A DNA stretch of 64,000 nt from Methylomonas sp. Its GTDB lineage: Bacteria; Pseudomonadota; Gammaproteobacteria; Methylococcales; Methylomonadaceae. Within the stretch, counting starts at the first letter, position 1; each line of letters starts with the position of its first letter. Shown here in pieces: positions 9,251 to 18,212 of the stretch. The notes under the pieces were generated by a model. That model ran no database searches, was not told where the DNA came from, and worked only from the letters and a program-made list of their open reading frames with translations. Position numbers and translations under genes: made by a program. The stretch is from positions 186,001 through 250,000 of the forward strand of contig NZ_JALOBS010000001.1 in NCBI RefSeq assembly GCF_023228165.1. The letters are read 5' to 3'.

Positions 9251-9271
9251 TCCCCAAGCTGGAGCTTGGGA
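9251..9271. repeat. REP-like palindrome
   Basis: Inverted repeat CCCCAAGCT / AGCTTGGG with a 2-base centre, followed by AACCAGA. Same family as those at 5556 and 8577. It lies between the parD promoter region and the end of the DUF2130 gene. Confidence 0.7.
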
Positions 9272-9318
9272 ACCAGAGTGGACCAGCGCGATCAGGTCGG
9301 AGCAGACCGAACAGTCGA

Positions 9319-10517
9319 TCATTCCAACTCATCATCCACCCCCAATGCCCGCATTTCCAAGCCCTCAATCTCCTGCAAGGACTTGCCGGCAATGCCCTGC
9401 AAGTCGCCGTACATACCCACCGTGGCGTTCATGACCCGCTCGATTTGGGCTTCGCGTTTGGCCCATTGTTTCATGATGGCTTTGCGCTCCTTGTCCAGAT
9501 CTTCCTGCATGGTGGAGAAGGCTTCGACGATGGCTTCCACCCGTTGCCTAAAGCGCGGGCCGATCAAGTATTGGTAGACCATTTCGGTTTTGCCGTGCTC
9601 GCCTTCGGCGGCCAGGCGGGCCATGCTGACTTCCAACAGGGTGTGGCGCAAAATGGTGGCGACCGGCACCGCCAGTTCGGCTTTGGCGTTGCGTTGGTCT
9701 TCGCGCAGATTGACCAGCCAGCCGTCGCTCCAGTTTTTGGTGCGCTTGGCTTCCCACAGGATGCTGCCGGCGGCCTGCCCTGCCCCGCTGACCACGCGTT
9801 GCAGCAGGTCGACGCCGAATTCGCCCTTGGCGACCGGTTCTATGCCATCGAAGGGGAATTTAGCCCGCAGCAGGTTTTCCAGCTCCAACTCCTGTACTTC
9901 GCCTTGCAGTTGCTGCGAGCCTTGTTCGGCCTTTTGCTTGAGTTCTTCTATTTTTTGCTGCATGGCGGCGATGGTCTGGTCTTTTTCCATCACCCGCAGT
10001 TTCAGGCCTTCCTCGGCTTCACGTTTGGCTTGGTCTCGTACTTGAGCCAGATTGTCCCGCACCCGCTTTTCCACCGTTAATTCCAATTCACGCTTGGCAT
10101 CGTCCAGTTCGCGCTGTTTTTTGATCAGTTCGGCCTGGGCGTTTTGCGCTTCGGCCAGTTTGGCATCGCGGACTTTCAACACTTCGTGCAGTTCCGTCAA
10201 TTCCCGGCTTTTATGCTCCAGCTCTGCCGCCGCCGCTTGCTTGGCTTTACGGGTTTCTTCTTCAACGACCCGCCGGCGTTCGGCCTGTAGCTGTTTGTCG
10301 ACTTGTTGTTTGACTTGGTCTTCCAGGCTGCGTTTGGCGTCCAGCAGTTGTTGTTCCTGTTCTTTCAGGCCTTGTTCGCGGCGGGCTATGTCGGTGTCTT
10401 TTGTTTGAGTTGGGCTTCAAACTGTTTGCGGGTGGCGGCGATTAACGGTGCGGCCAGCGACTCCGTTAAGGGGACTGCACTGTTACAGTTCGGGCAGGTG
10501 ATGGTGGTTTCTGTCAT
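9319..10517 (-). pseudogene. DUF2130 coiled-coil protein, frameshifted in an A tract
   Basis: The true start is ATG at 10517, giving MTETTITCPNCNSAVPLTES, a zinc-ribbon-like start typical of DUF2130 proteins. The frame is broken at the four A residues (minus strand) at 10399-10402: one additional A would restore LKQKDTDIARREQGLKEQ and a continuous frame of about 400 residues to the stop at 9319. The downstream open part (from a TTG at 10200) contains a long glutamine- and lysine-rich coiled coil, then the conserved DUF2130 region with GIEPVAKGEFGVDLLQRV and ILWEAKRTKNWSDGWL. The latter resembles a nuclease-like core, but the function is unknown. Either a real mutation, slippage-dependent expression or a sequencing error in a homopolymer. 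Confidence 0.85.
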
Positions 10518-10717
10518 GCTGTGGCATCCTTCTCTATCTACTGGTATTGATAGCGATATCATATAGACCGGATCGGCATTTGCCTAACAGCACGGCTGAA
10601 CCGTACGCTTGCCAGACATATCCTCCCTTTGTGACACATTATCAAATCAGGCAATAGTTGCCGCCCGGGCTCGCAACCGTGATAAATTCCGCACACGTTT
10701 TCCGCTTTTATCTTGCC

Positions 10718-11794
10718 ATGCCCAAACCCATGATATACAAAGGCCGCGGCAGCCTCAGCAATGCCGCCGGCCGCTTTGAAAAGCAATCCAGCCACACCGA
10801 GGACGACGGCTGGGGCAGTCTGGATGCGGAATTGCCGCCCTTAGCCACCGAGGTCATCACGGATAGCAGCCGCTCGCTGATCACTTACAACGATTCACCC
10901 GACCTTCCTTTCGATCGATCAATCAATCCGTATCGCGGCTGCGAACATGGCTGTATATATTGTTTCGCCCGGCCCAGCCACGCCTATCTGGGTTATTCCG
11001 CCGGGCTGGATTTCGAAACCAAGATTTTGATCAAGCCGAACGCGGCCCCGTTGCTGCGCGACGAATTGTGCAAACGCAATTACCGCTGCGCACCGCTAGC
11101 CCTGGGCACCAATACCGATCCTTATCAGCCGCTGGAACGTCAACAACGGCTCATGCGCCGAATTCTGGAAGTGCTGGCGGAAACTCACCATCCGGTCAGT
11201 ATCGTCACTAAATCGGCATTGATCGAACGCGACCTGGATATATTAGCCCCCATGGCCGAGCAAGGTCTGGCCACGGTGTATTTATCGATCACCACCCTGG
11301 ACAGATCATTGACGCGCAACCTGGAACCGCGTGCCGCCGCGCCACAACGGCGCCTGGAAACCTTGGCCCGCTTGCGAAAAGCCGGTGTACCGGCTGGCGT
11401 GATGATTGCCCCGCTGATTCCGGTATTGACCGATCCGGATCTCGAGACTATCGTCTCGGCGGCCCAGGCGGCCGGCGCGCTGAGTGCCGAATACATTTTG
11501 CTGCGCCTGCCGCTGGAAGTGGCGGATTTATTCGAGGAGTGGCTACGGCGCCACTACCCGCTTAAAGCTGAACACGTGATGAAGCGCATCCGCGACAGTC
11601 GGGCCGGCAAGACCAACGATGCGGCTTTTCACCAACGGCAAAGCGGTAGTGGCCTGTATGCCGATCTACTTGCGCAACGCTTCCGGTTAATTTGTCGTAA
11701 GTTGGGTCTGAGCAGCGGCTTGCCGCCCTTAGCTACCCACTTGTTCCGCAAACCCGAGGCGGGCGGGCAGATGAGTTTCGATTTTTTCGATTAA
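10718..11794 (+). CDS. PA0069-family radical SAM protein
   Basis: A 358-residue protein. The start is set at ATG 10718 (MPKPMIYKGRGSLSNAAGRF), which matches the family N-terminus; an upstream extension in frame has no family similarity. The Fe-S cluster motif is CEHGCIYC (C-x3-C-x2-C, as in the classic radical SAM site) after NPYRG. GTNTDPYQPLE and SIVTKSALIERDLDIL are also conserved in the family. It should cleave S-adenosylmethionine with a 4Fe-4S cluster; the substrate is not known. Some relatives are annotated as spore photoproduct lyase-like, which is not supported here. It is followed closely by the DUF2905 gene. Confidence 0.88.
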   Translation: MPKPMIYKGRGSLSNAAGRFEKQSSHTEDDGWGSLDAELPPLATEVITDSSRSLITYNDSPDLPFDRSINPYRGCEHGCIYCFARPSHAYLGYSAGLDFETKILIKPNAAPLLRDELCKRNYRCAPLALGTNTDPYQPLERQQRLMRRILEVLAETHHPVSIVTKSALIERDLDILAPMAEQGLATVYLSITTLDRSLTRNLEPRAAAPQRRLETLARLRKAGVPAGVMIAPLIPVLTDPDLETIVSAAQAAGALSAEYILLRLPLEVADLFEEWLRRHYPLKAEHVMKRIRDSRAGKTNDAAFHQRQSGSGLYADLLAQRFRLICRKLGLSSGLPPLATHLFRKPEAGGQMSFDFFD

Positions 11795-11831
11795 TTTATT
11801 GTTCCAAGAGCTAGCCGAACGCGAGTATTTT

Positions 11832-12047
11832 ATGCACATGGGAAAGTTACTGATAACTGCCGGCCTAGCCATGGCCACACTGGGACTGGTGCTGAAATAT
11901 GCACCCTGGTTGGTTAACTGGTTCGGCAAATTGCCCGGCGACATTTATATCGAAAACGCCAATAGCCGGGTTTTCATCCCCATTACCTCAATGATCTTGA
12001 TTAGCTTGCTGTTGACTCTGATCGCAAATTTCTGGTTCCGTAAATAA
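11832..12047 (+). CDS. DUF2905 small membrane protein
   Basis: A 71-residue protein if read from ATG 11832; a second in-frame ATG at 11838 (MGKLLI) is equally possible. Two membrane helices (about 5-22 and 50-68) flank the conserved loop WFGKLPGDIYIE, the hallmark of DUF2905. The family is widespread in bacteria and has no known function. It sits 37 bases after the radical SAM gene on the same strand and could be cotranscribed. Confidence 0.85.
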   Translation: MHMGKLLITAGLAMATLGLVLKYAPWLVNWFGKLPGDIYIENANSRVFIPITSMILISLLLTLIANFWFRK

Positions 12048-12135
12048 GTTCTCAATCTTTAACATCAATTGCCGACCGCCATCAGCTACAATAGCCGAGC
12101 GTTTGTGCCTTCTCCATGACCGATTAATTTTATTC

Positions 12136-12885
12136 ATGAGCAATTCCATCATTCATGCCTTCGATTTCGACGGCGTCATTTGCGACAGTGCGGTAGAAAC
12201 CGCTATTACCGGCTGGAAAGCCGCCGGTCAGATTTGGCCGGACATGCAAGCCGACATGCCGGACGCATTAATCGATAGTTTCCGCCGGATTCGTCCCATT
12301 ATAGAAACCGGTTACGAGGCCATTCTGGCAATGCGCATGCTGCAACAAGGCGACAGCATTGGCGATATCTATAACGGCTATACCGACAGAACGACGGTAT
12401 TATTGCAGCAGGCCCAGGTCAGCACCGACGAATTAAAACAGTTGTTCGGCGATACCCGCGACCAATGGATTGCCGATAATCGCGACGAATGGATAGCCAT
12501 GAATCCGTTATTTTCCGGGGTCGCGGAAAAGTTGAAAACACTCGAAGCCGATAGCTGGTATATCGTCACCACCAAACAGGAGCGCTTCGTCAGAAAAATT
12601 TTGAAGGCCAATGATATCAGTCTGGCGGACCAGCGCATTTTTGGCTTGGATCGCAATATGAGCAAACCTGAAGTATTGACTGGCTTGTTGGCGAACCACC
12701 CGTCGCAAACCATGCGTTTTCTGGAAGACAGATTGCCTGCCTTGTTGGGTGTGCAAAAGCACCCGGCCCTGAGTTCGGTAAACCTGTTCTTCGCCAGATG
12801 GGGTTATAACACCCGTGAAGATAAAGCCCTGGTAGCGGCTCGGCAGGATATTATCGGCTTGAATTTGGAAAACTTTTTGAGTTGA
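12136..12885 (+). CDS. HAD-superfamily hydrolase
   Basis: A 249-residue protein starting at ATG 12136 (MSNSIIHAFDFDGVICDS). HAD motif I is FDFDGVICD (nucleophile Asp and acid/base Asp), motif II is YIVTTK and a C-terminal FLEDRLPAL segment gives motif IV acids. The cap is helical and lies between motifs I and II. It is probably a small-molecule phosphatase of the phosphoglycolate-phosphatase-like type, but the substrate cannot be told. An in-frame upstream extension to 12103 lacks similarity and was left out. Confidence 0.85.
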   Translation: MSNSIIHAFDFDGVICDSAVETAITGWKAAGQIWPDMQADMPDALIDSFRRIRPIIETGYEAILAMRMLQQGDSIGDIYNGYTDRTTVLLQQAQVSTDELKQLFGDTRDQWIADNRDEWIAMNPLFSGVAEKLKTLEADSWYIVTTKQERFVRKILKANDISLADQRIFGLDRNMSKPEVLTGLLANHPSQTMRFLEDRLPALLGVQKHPALSSVNLFFARWGYNTREDKALVAARQDIIGLNLENFLS

Positions 12886-13281
12886 GTCAGCAGGTGATTT
12901 TTGCTTAATAGATCGGCTGCCGGCCAAGCAAGCTTTTGGTTTTGACGGTTACCGTCTGTTTCTTGGTCACGATGCGGGTTAGTTTGAAGCAAACTTGCGC
13001 TCAACGGATTGTTACCGAGCGACAACAGAGTCGGCCACCCAAATGCTTAGCTAACTGAACACCCGATAACCCAAATTACCAGCCGTAAATCAATAACCCA
13101 GTTCCATCTTGCTGCTGGCAACGATTCAAAAACACAGTCGTTATGCCATACAACAACGAGATGTTTGCGTATTTCCATGATCAGTTTGAGGCAGATGGGG
13201 TAAACACAAAAATAGTAGGCAACCGTTTTGATTGCCAGCTAATTTGAGCCGATATTGGCATCCCCACCAAGTCAATGCCGT
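12886..13281. other. Intergenic stretch, nothing recognised
   Basis: No protein-like frame, tRNA or terminator was recognised. A short open frame on the minus strand across 12804-13025 overlaps the HAD gene antisense and looks random. Confidence 0.4.
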
Positions 13282-13380
13282 TCATACACCAATCGCCATA
13301 AGCACCAACATTAAGAGAATTATTATTACAACCCCAACTAACACTCCGATGGTAAACCATTTAAAGTTACTATCGCCCAT
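13282..13380 (-). CDS. Possible 32-residue single-span membrane peptide
   Basis: A short frame from ATG 13380 to TGA 13282 encodes a peptide starting MGDSNFKWFTIGVLVG and continuing as an uninterrupted stretch of I, L, V, M and G to the end: one membrane helix of about 23 residues after a short polar N-terminus. A GGAG ribosome-binding sequence lies 8 bases before the ATG. Such size and composition fit small membrane regulators or hydrophobic type I toxins. No similarity was recognised, and it lies in a decayed region, so chance cannot be excluded. Confidence 0.45.
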   Translation of the reverse strand: MGDSNFKWFTIGVLVGVVIIILLMLVLMAIGV

Positions 13381-14560
13381 TCAAAATACTCCGGCATCCA
13401 ATTTTAAAGATCGTTAAAAATCCGCATGGTTAGCGGTTCTGTTTGGTTCAATTACTTATTGCTCTCGCCACACCGTGAATGACAAAAGGACAAAATCGCT
13501 GAAAAATAGCTCTTAAACTCCTGCTTAGCCACTGTTACATGCTATTTGATTCGTTTATCGTTTATGCCAGAAATTAAGATTGTTGGCACATATTTTCCCA
13601 CCTTATAATTCAATCTGCGCTCACGCAATGATTAAGCGCCGACGTCTTCCCACGATCACCCGATTTGCTTAACTTCACAAACCTTTCCTCATTGCTCGCT
13701 GGCTAATTTTAAGGCCCCGGTTTCGTTGGCTTCCCATTAGTTAACGCGAGAGTTAAAGCAACTGACCTCCACCGCAGCATCAGTTTGGTTATCGCTTAAT
13801 CCCGATTTTTTCTTCTTTTTGCCCTGTAAACAACGTTTGGTATCGTCGAAAGGATACCATACCCTGTGTTAATTCGATTGAAACGCGCCTTTTCCGCTTT
13901 CCTTTTGGTTGATAGAACGGGCATAGTTCGAGGAAAATCTCGGTTAATCCATATGATGCTCGAGCCGACAATGCCGATCGCTGAGTGCATAGCAGCAGAT
14001 TCGCCTATTGCTCTGGCGTCGTAATTACGGCCTGGGTAGATCGGCATTAGAAAATGCCGACCAGTAAATCACAATCCATTGATTCTGTTCTGTTAGAATG
14101 GTGCCGACAATAGGGATGGAAGCTACGACCTTCTAGTGAAAAGTGCCGCCGCTAAAGTCTATATGATTTTTTCTCATTAATTAAAGATTCTTCGGCTGTA
14201 ATAAAGTTGACCTTCATACCCGCCGGGATGCGGGTTGACTGCATGGAGCCATTGTCGAACCGGGAACCGTGGTTGGCAAGCTTCGCTCCATCCTGACGTC
14301 TGGATTCGCTTCGCGGATTACGACGCCGGCAATCCCCACCAGAACGACGCTTACCAATGAGCGCTGTACAAATTAGCTGAAACAGCTTCCTATGCAGGTT
14401 TTTTCGAATGAATTTTAACAACCCTGCTCGTGTGGATGATTTTCCCGGATTTTACCCGCTAGTCCGTTATTCCAGCGGGCGACGGCTTCAGGCGTTAAGC
14501 CATGTGTCCCATTGTGTCGTTTATCATTGACACCTCACCTGCCGAGGATTTCAGTAATTA
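13381..14560. other. Degenerate DNA without a recognisable gene
   Basis: Many stops in all frames. Two open frames on the minus strand (13796-14047 and 14152-14421) have no recognisable content. The stretch looks like old decayed accessory DNA adjoining the broken toxin-antitoxin genes. Confidence 0.45.
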
Positions 14561-14926
14561 CTATCCTAAGCATGAGAATGTCATGGATTCATCCTTATCA
14601 CGTCGCCATATAATCTCATTCCGATGCACTGTAAGCCACCCTGTTTGCATGACGGGGTGTGGCTTGGATTCTAAAAAGGCATCGGGTGTCAGTACCGCTA
14701 TATACACCAAGATGAATCCGGGTCGCGAACGGACTGATATATGATTGCTTCGATGCTGACTTCTCGTGCTCGTGCTAAATGCGCAAATGCTTGAGTGGGG
14801 CCGTAGTCAGTCGGATGTGTCCACACAGAGGCATCTGACTCGAGCGGCGGATTACGCAGGTCAACCACACTAGCGCCAAATTCAACCTGAAAAGCGGTAT
14901 GGGCAACGGGTTCAAGTTTAATCAGA
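14561..14926 (-). pseudogene. RES-domain toxin remnant
   Basis: Minus-strand translation from about 14926 gives LIKLEPVAHTAFQVEFG, then VVDLRNPPLESDAS and VWTHPTDYGPTQAFAHLAR, which is the middle of a RES-domain toxin (family of NAD-degrading toxins). After QSVRDPDSS the frame breaks and continues in another frame with AVLTPDAFLESKPHPVM, then TVHRNEIIWRRDK, the usual C-terminal end, to a stop at 14561. The N-terminal third of the toxin is missing. With the adjacent Xre remnant this was once an Xre-RES toxin-antitoxin operon. It cannot make an active toxin. Confidence 0.8.
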
Positions 14927-15055
14927 TCAAGCTATTGTTGCCGGGCTAAAACCCAATATTTTAGACAGCAGAGCATGTGAAATGGCTAAACGGTCTGCCG
15001 CACGTGCGACAGCCTTGCCGAGCACCATCGATGCCTCAAGTTTTTGAAATAAACC
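14927..15055 (-). pseudogene. Xre/MbcA/ParS-type antitoxin remnant
   Basis: Minus-strand translation gives GLFQKLEASMVLGKAVARAA and DRLAISHALLSKILGFSPATIA, the helix-turn-helix part of RES-partner antitoxins. It then stops at 14927; the C-terminal toxin-binding domain and the toxin's N-terminus are absent, so one deletion seems to have joined the two genes. Upstream of 15055 no intact start is found. Confidence 0.78.
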
Positions 15056-15384
15056 GATTTACTTCCGCAGCTGTGTAGAACCGAATTGGTCAACGCTTGT
15101 TTCTCATCGGTCCGCGCACCATGTATAGCTGTTGGTTAGCCAGCATGACAGTTTCATGTTTAGTTCGCTTGCAATGCAAGGCGCGCGATAAGCCGATCCG
15201 ATTAGTGGAAAGGTAAGTTGGAAACATTGCGCTAAACGGGCGTTGCTCTAACGGTTTAACTTTTTTAAGCTAATAAAGCTAAAAACACTTACTCCGCCAC
15301 CCGCCATCCAACAATCTCATCGAATTTCCTGGAACCACAGGAGCCACCAAATCGGCATTTGGCAATAGGTGTTCTTTATGAAAA

Positions 15385-16398
15385 TCAGTTTACCGGGCTC
15401 GCTAATGTATTGTTGTTCAGTCGAATACGCGCTGAAAAATCAGCGGCTTGATCGGCGGCCTGCCCTAAACTGTTGATATGGGCCTGCTGTTGTAATTGTA
15501 TAAAAGGCACCCGAGTGTCAAGCCATTGCGACTCATAAAGATATTCGGGCAAATAACCGCTCAGTAAAATTTTCCAGGAAAACGGCGGATGTTCCTCGTT
15601 GACCTGCGCAAGCAGCCAAATCGCTGTGCTGCAGTTATCGAATAGGGTATTGTAAAAGGCCGGATTTTGATGGAGTGCATTGATTTTATGCATGTATTCC
15701 AGAAACAGGCGTTTGCCGTTTTCGATCGATCCCTGCAATCGGTAGAGATAAACCTGTTCGGGCGGATCATGCCGGTAATTGGTGCGCAGTCGGATTACAT
15801 CACGCTCGTCGGCCACGAAATAAATCTGCTCATACTGACGAAAAAACCCCTTGATGGTTGAATAGCCTTCTCCCTGCTCCTTACGCGCCTCGATAGAGAC
15901 GGCCAGATGATCGTTAGCACCGAAATCGAAACTGAGGATGATATGAGCAATTGCCGGTCCCATCCAATACACCGAAAACAGGTCGATGCCTTGCAATTTA
16001 TTCAAGTCAAACGTCTTGGTGTAATACGCGGACTGATAATCAAACTCGCTACGGTAATCGAAGTTACGGATATTGTGTACCGTCACCCTATCCCCGGCAA
16101 AAGTGGCATAAGCCACTTTTGCCGCATCGGCCTGCCATTGCCGTTGATTCGAAGGGCTAATGTTTAGCCAATAAATCAATACCGAGACAAAGACCAGCCA
16201 ATAAACAATCAATAACTGTCTGCGCCAGCGTGGAAACCAATTACCGATTAACGCGGAAAGTCCCAATAAACCAAACAACACTGCCGACAAGCGTTGCGTC
16301 CATCCTGAGGCGGAGTCACCGAAATACAGGACACAGACACCCCACAGGCTTGTAAGCAGCAGTGCCGTAACGATGACACAGGCTTTGATAAAATGCAT
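15385..16398 (-). CDS. DUF4105 membrane protein
   Basis: A 337-residue protein with three N-terminal membrane helices (about 5-27, 37-53 and 62-78) and a periplasmic DUF4105 domain at about 95-310. Recognisable family features are NIRNFDYRSEFDY, the NTLFDNCSTAIW motif with its Asn-Cys-Ser and the YLPEYLYE segment. DUF4105 proteins are thought to have a papain-like (NlpC/P60-related) fold with Cys and His; the substrate is unknown. The start ATG at 16398 opens directly into the first helix. A terminal Leu/Asn-rich tail has no motif. Confidence 0.85.
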   Translation of the reverse strand: MHFIKACVIVTALLLTSLWGVCVLYFGDSASGWTQRLSAVLFGLLGLSALIGNWFPRWRRQLLIVYWLVFVSVLIYWLNISPSNQRQWQADAAKVAYATFAGDRVTVHNIRNFDYRSEFDYQSAYYTKTFDLNKLQGIDLFSVYWMGPAIAHIILSFDFGANDHLAVSIEARKEQGEGYSTIKGFFRQYEQIYFVADERDVIRLRTNYRHDPPEQVYLYRLQGSIENGKRLFLEYMHKINALHQNPAFYNTLFDNCSTAIWLLAQVNEEHPPFSWKILLSGYLPEYLYESQWLDTRVPFIQLQQQAHINSLGQAADQAADFSARIRLNNNTLASPVN

Positions 16399-16430
16399 GG
16401 TGCTACCGGTTCGTCGAGCTCAAACAGCAA

Positions 16431-16638
16431 TTATTTGCGCTGGCGGCGATGCCGATCAGACCAGTCCAAACCTGTCTGGCTATGTTCTTCCTGATCGTAG
16501 GCCAAGCCGAATTCAAGCGCAATTTTCTGCGCTATCGTTTCGATCTCCGCGCGGTTTTCCAGCGAGGGCGGCCGGATCGCTTTTCGTTTTGCACCGCAAC
16601 CAGGATTGATGTTGTTTCGTACTACGGTTAAATAACAT
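16431..16638 (-). pseudogene. Possible broken small gene upstream of the DUF4105 gene
   Basis: A minus-strand frame ending at TAA 16431 reads AKRKAIRPPSLENRAEIETI, then AQKIALEFGLAYDQEEHSQT and GLDWSDRHRRQRK, which looks like real protein by composition. It has no start codon in frame; an ATG at 16638 (MLFNRSTKQHQ) lies in another frame, so one indel would join them. It ends 32 bases before the DUF4105 start, as an operon partner would. Not recognised as any family. Confidence 0.35.
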
Positions 16639-16955
16639 CAGCAGTTTCCCAATGATTAAAAAGTCTTTCCAACCTGAGTCTCGCTGCTCAAGACTTAAAC
16701 GCAGGGGGTTTGCATTGTATAGATGGCCGATTGAACGGATTTAATGGATAGTTGCTGGTCCAAACAGCTCTGGCCTTCCCAAAAGTCGAACTTTAGATAT
16801 GCATTTAGACAATATCTGGCCCTTTTTCCAGCCACCTGATTAATTGCCAATTCGCGACGATAACCCGAGCCACTGCAGACCGCGTAATTCGAGGGGCATT
16901 TAAAAACGCTCAAGAGGGAAAGCCTGGACACAGCGCCAGCCGTGGGCTTTCTGGC
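16639..16955. other. Intergenic stretch, no supported gene
   Basis: A 78-codon open frame (minus, 16695-16931) has no recognisable content and no clear ribosome binding site. The rest carries nothing apparent except the tRNA terminator at its right end. Confidence 0.45.
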
Positions 16956-16990
16956 AAAAAAAAAACCGAGCTGATATCAGTTCGGTTTTT
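16956..16990 (-). terminator. Rho-independent terminator after the tRNA
   Basis: On the minus strand AAAAACCGA, CTGATATCAG and TCGGTTTTTTTTT form a stem with a long T run, directly behind the tRNA. Because the A and T runs flank both sides it could also act on the plus strand. Confidence 0.85.
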
Positions 16991-16995
16991 AATTT

Positions 16996-17073
16996 TGGTG
17001 GCGATACCGGGGATCGAACCTGGAACCTCGGGGTTATGAATCCCGCGCTCTAACCGGATTGAGCTATATCGCC
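16996..17073 (-). tRNA. tRNA with CAT anticodon (Met, or Ile2 if lysidine-modified)
   Basis: Cloverleaf with acceptor stem GGCGATA / TATCGCC, D arm AGCTC...GAGC, anticodon loop TTCATAA and T arm with GGTTCGATCCC, and an encoded CCA. The anticodon CAT reads AUG; the sequence is not of the initiator type (first base pair G-C, no extra CCC/GGG run of initiators). A tRNA-Ile(CAT) read by lysidine at C34 cannot be excluded without a covariance model. Confidence 0.92.
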
Positions 17074-17120
17074 ATGAAACTATTTAAGAGCCGCTATTAT
17101 AAAAACCTGTCATTAGCTTG

Positions 17121-18212
17121 TCAAACATTAAACCTAAAATGCATCACATCACCATCTTGTACTTTGTACTCCTTGCCTTCCAAACGCCATTTTCCGGCGT
17201 CTTTTGCTCCCTGCTCGCCTTTATAGGCGACAAAGTCGTTATAAGAAATGACTTCCGCTCGAATGAAGCCTTTTTCGAAATCGGTATGAATAACGCCCGC
17301 GGACTGCGGAGCCGTGGCGTTGACTGGAATGGTCCAAGCCCTCACTTCCTTGACACCAGCAGTGAAATAAGTCGACAGATTTAATAATTCGTAACCGGCC
17401 CTGACCACTCGATTCAACCCCGGTTCATCCAAGCCCAAATCATCCAAAAACTCCTTTTTTTCAGCTTCATCGAGTTGCACGATTTCAGCTTCAATGGCCG
17501 CGCATACCGCTACTACCCTGGAGCCCTCCTTTTCCGCAAATGCCTGGACCTTGTCCAGCATGGGGTTATTATCAAAGCCGTCATCCTGTACATTCGCCAC
17601 ATACAAAGTGGGCTTTAAGGTGATCAGACAAAGCTCTTTAATCAGCTTGACTTCATCCTCGGACAATCCCAATGTTCTAACCGGCTCGCCAAGATTCAAA
17701 TGTTCAAGCACGCGTTCAAGTACTTGTTTTCTAGCCACCTCGTCTTTATTGCCTGACTTGGCCGCCTTTAGGGTTTTTTGTAAGGATTTTTCGACAGATG
17801 CCATATCGGCCAGTGCTAATTCAGTGTTGATTACCTCAATGTCGCTGACTGGATCGACCTTACCGGCCACATGTATCACATTGTCGTCTTCAAAGCAGCG
17901 CACCACGTGCACTATGGCATCGGTCTCACGTATATTGCCTAGAAATTGATTACCCAATCCCTCGCCCTTGGAAGCTCCCGCTACTAAACCGGCAATATCT
18001 ACAAACTCGATAGTGGTGGGGAGAACTCGTTCCGGCTTAACGATTTCCGCCAGTTTGTCCATTCTGGGATCGGGTACCGGCACCACGCCCACATTGGGAT
18101 CGATGGTGCAAAATGGATAGTTTTCCGCCGCGATAGTGGCTTTGGTCAAAGCGTTGAATAAAGTCGATTTGCCCACGTTAGGCAAGCCAACGATTCCGCA
18201 GTGTAGTGCCAT
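17121..18212 (-). CDS. ychF: YchF/Ola1-type ATPase
   Basis: A 363-residue cytoplasmic P-loop protein of the Obg family that prefers ATP. The start is taken at ATG 18212 (MALHCGIVGLPNVGKST); the in-frame upstream extension is not conserved. P-loop GLPNVGKS is at 9-16, followed by NYPFCTIDPNVG and DIAGLVAGASKGEGLGNQFL. The C-terminal TGS domain ends with the conserved HTDFEKGFIRAE and GDVMHFRFNV. It binds ribosomes and is linked to stress and redox control in E. coli. Its usual neighbour pth is absent here; a tRNA gene follows instead. Confidence 0.97.
   Translation of the reverse strand: MALHCGIVGLPNVGKSTLFNALTKATIAAENYPFCTIDPNVGVVPVPDPRMDKLAEIVKPERVLPTTIEFVDIAGLVAGASKGEGLGNQFLGNIRETDAIVHVVRCFEDDNVIHVAGKVDPVSDIEVINTELALADMASVEKSLQKTLKAAKSGNKDEVARKQVLERVLEHLNLGEPVRTLGLSEDEVKLIKELCLITLKPTLYVANVQDDGFDNNPMLDKVQAFAEKEGSRVVAVCAAIEAEIVQLDEAEKKEFLDDLGLDEPGLNRVVRAGYELLNLSTYFTAGVKEVRAWTIPVNATAPQSAGVIHTDFEKGFIRAEVISYNDFVAYKGEQGAKDAGKWRLEGKEYKVQDGDVMHFRFNV

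Noticed and set aside
9235..10080. Long plus-strand open frame of 281 codons
   Set aside because: It is antisense to the DUF2130 gene, whose minus-strand protein has clear family features; the plus frame is a shadow.
13796..14047. Minus-strand open frame of 83 codons
   Set aside because: No recognisable content and no supporting ribosome site in a decayed stretch.
14152..14421. Minus-strand open frame of 89 codons
   Set aside because: Arginine-rich, random-looking composition; no similarity recognised.
14502..14744. Plus-strand open frame of 80 codons
   Set aside because: It is antisense to the RES toxin remnant, whose protein features are clear on the other strand.
16695..16931. Minus-strand open frame of 78 codons near the tRNA
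   Set aside because: Looked for an integrase fragment beside the tRNA but found no integrase motif or repeat of the tRNA end.
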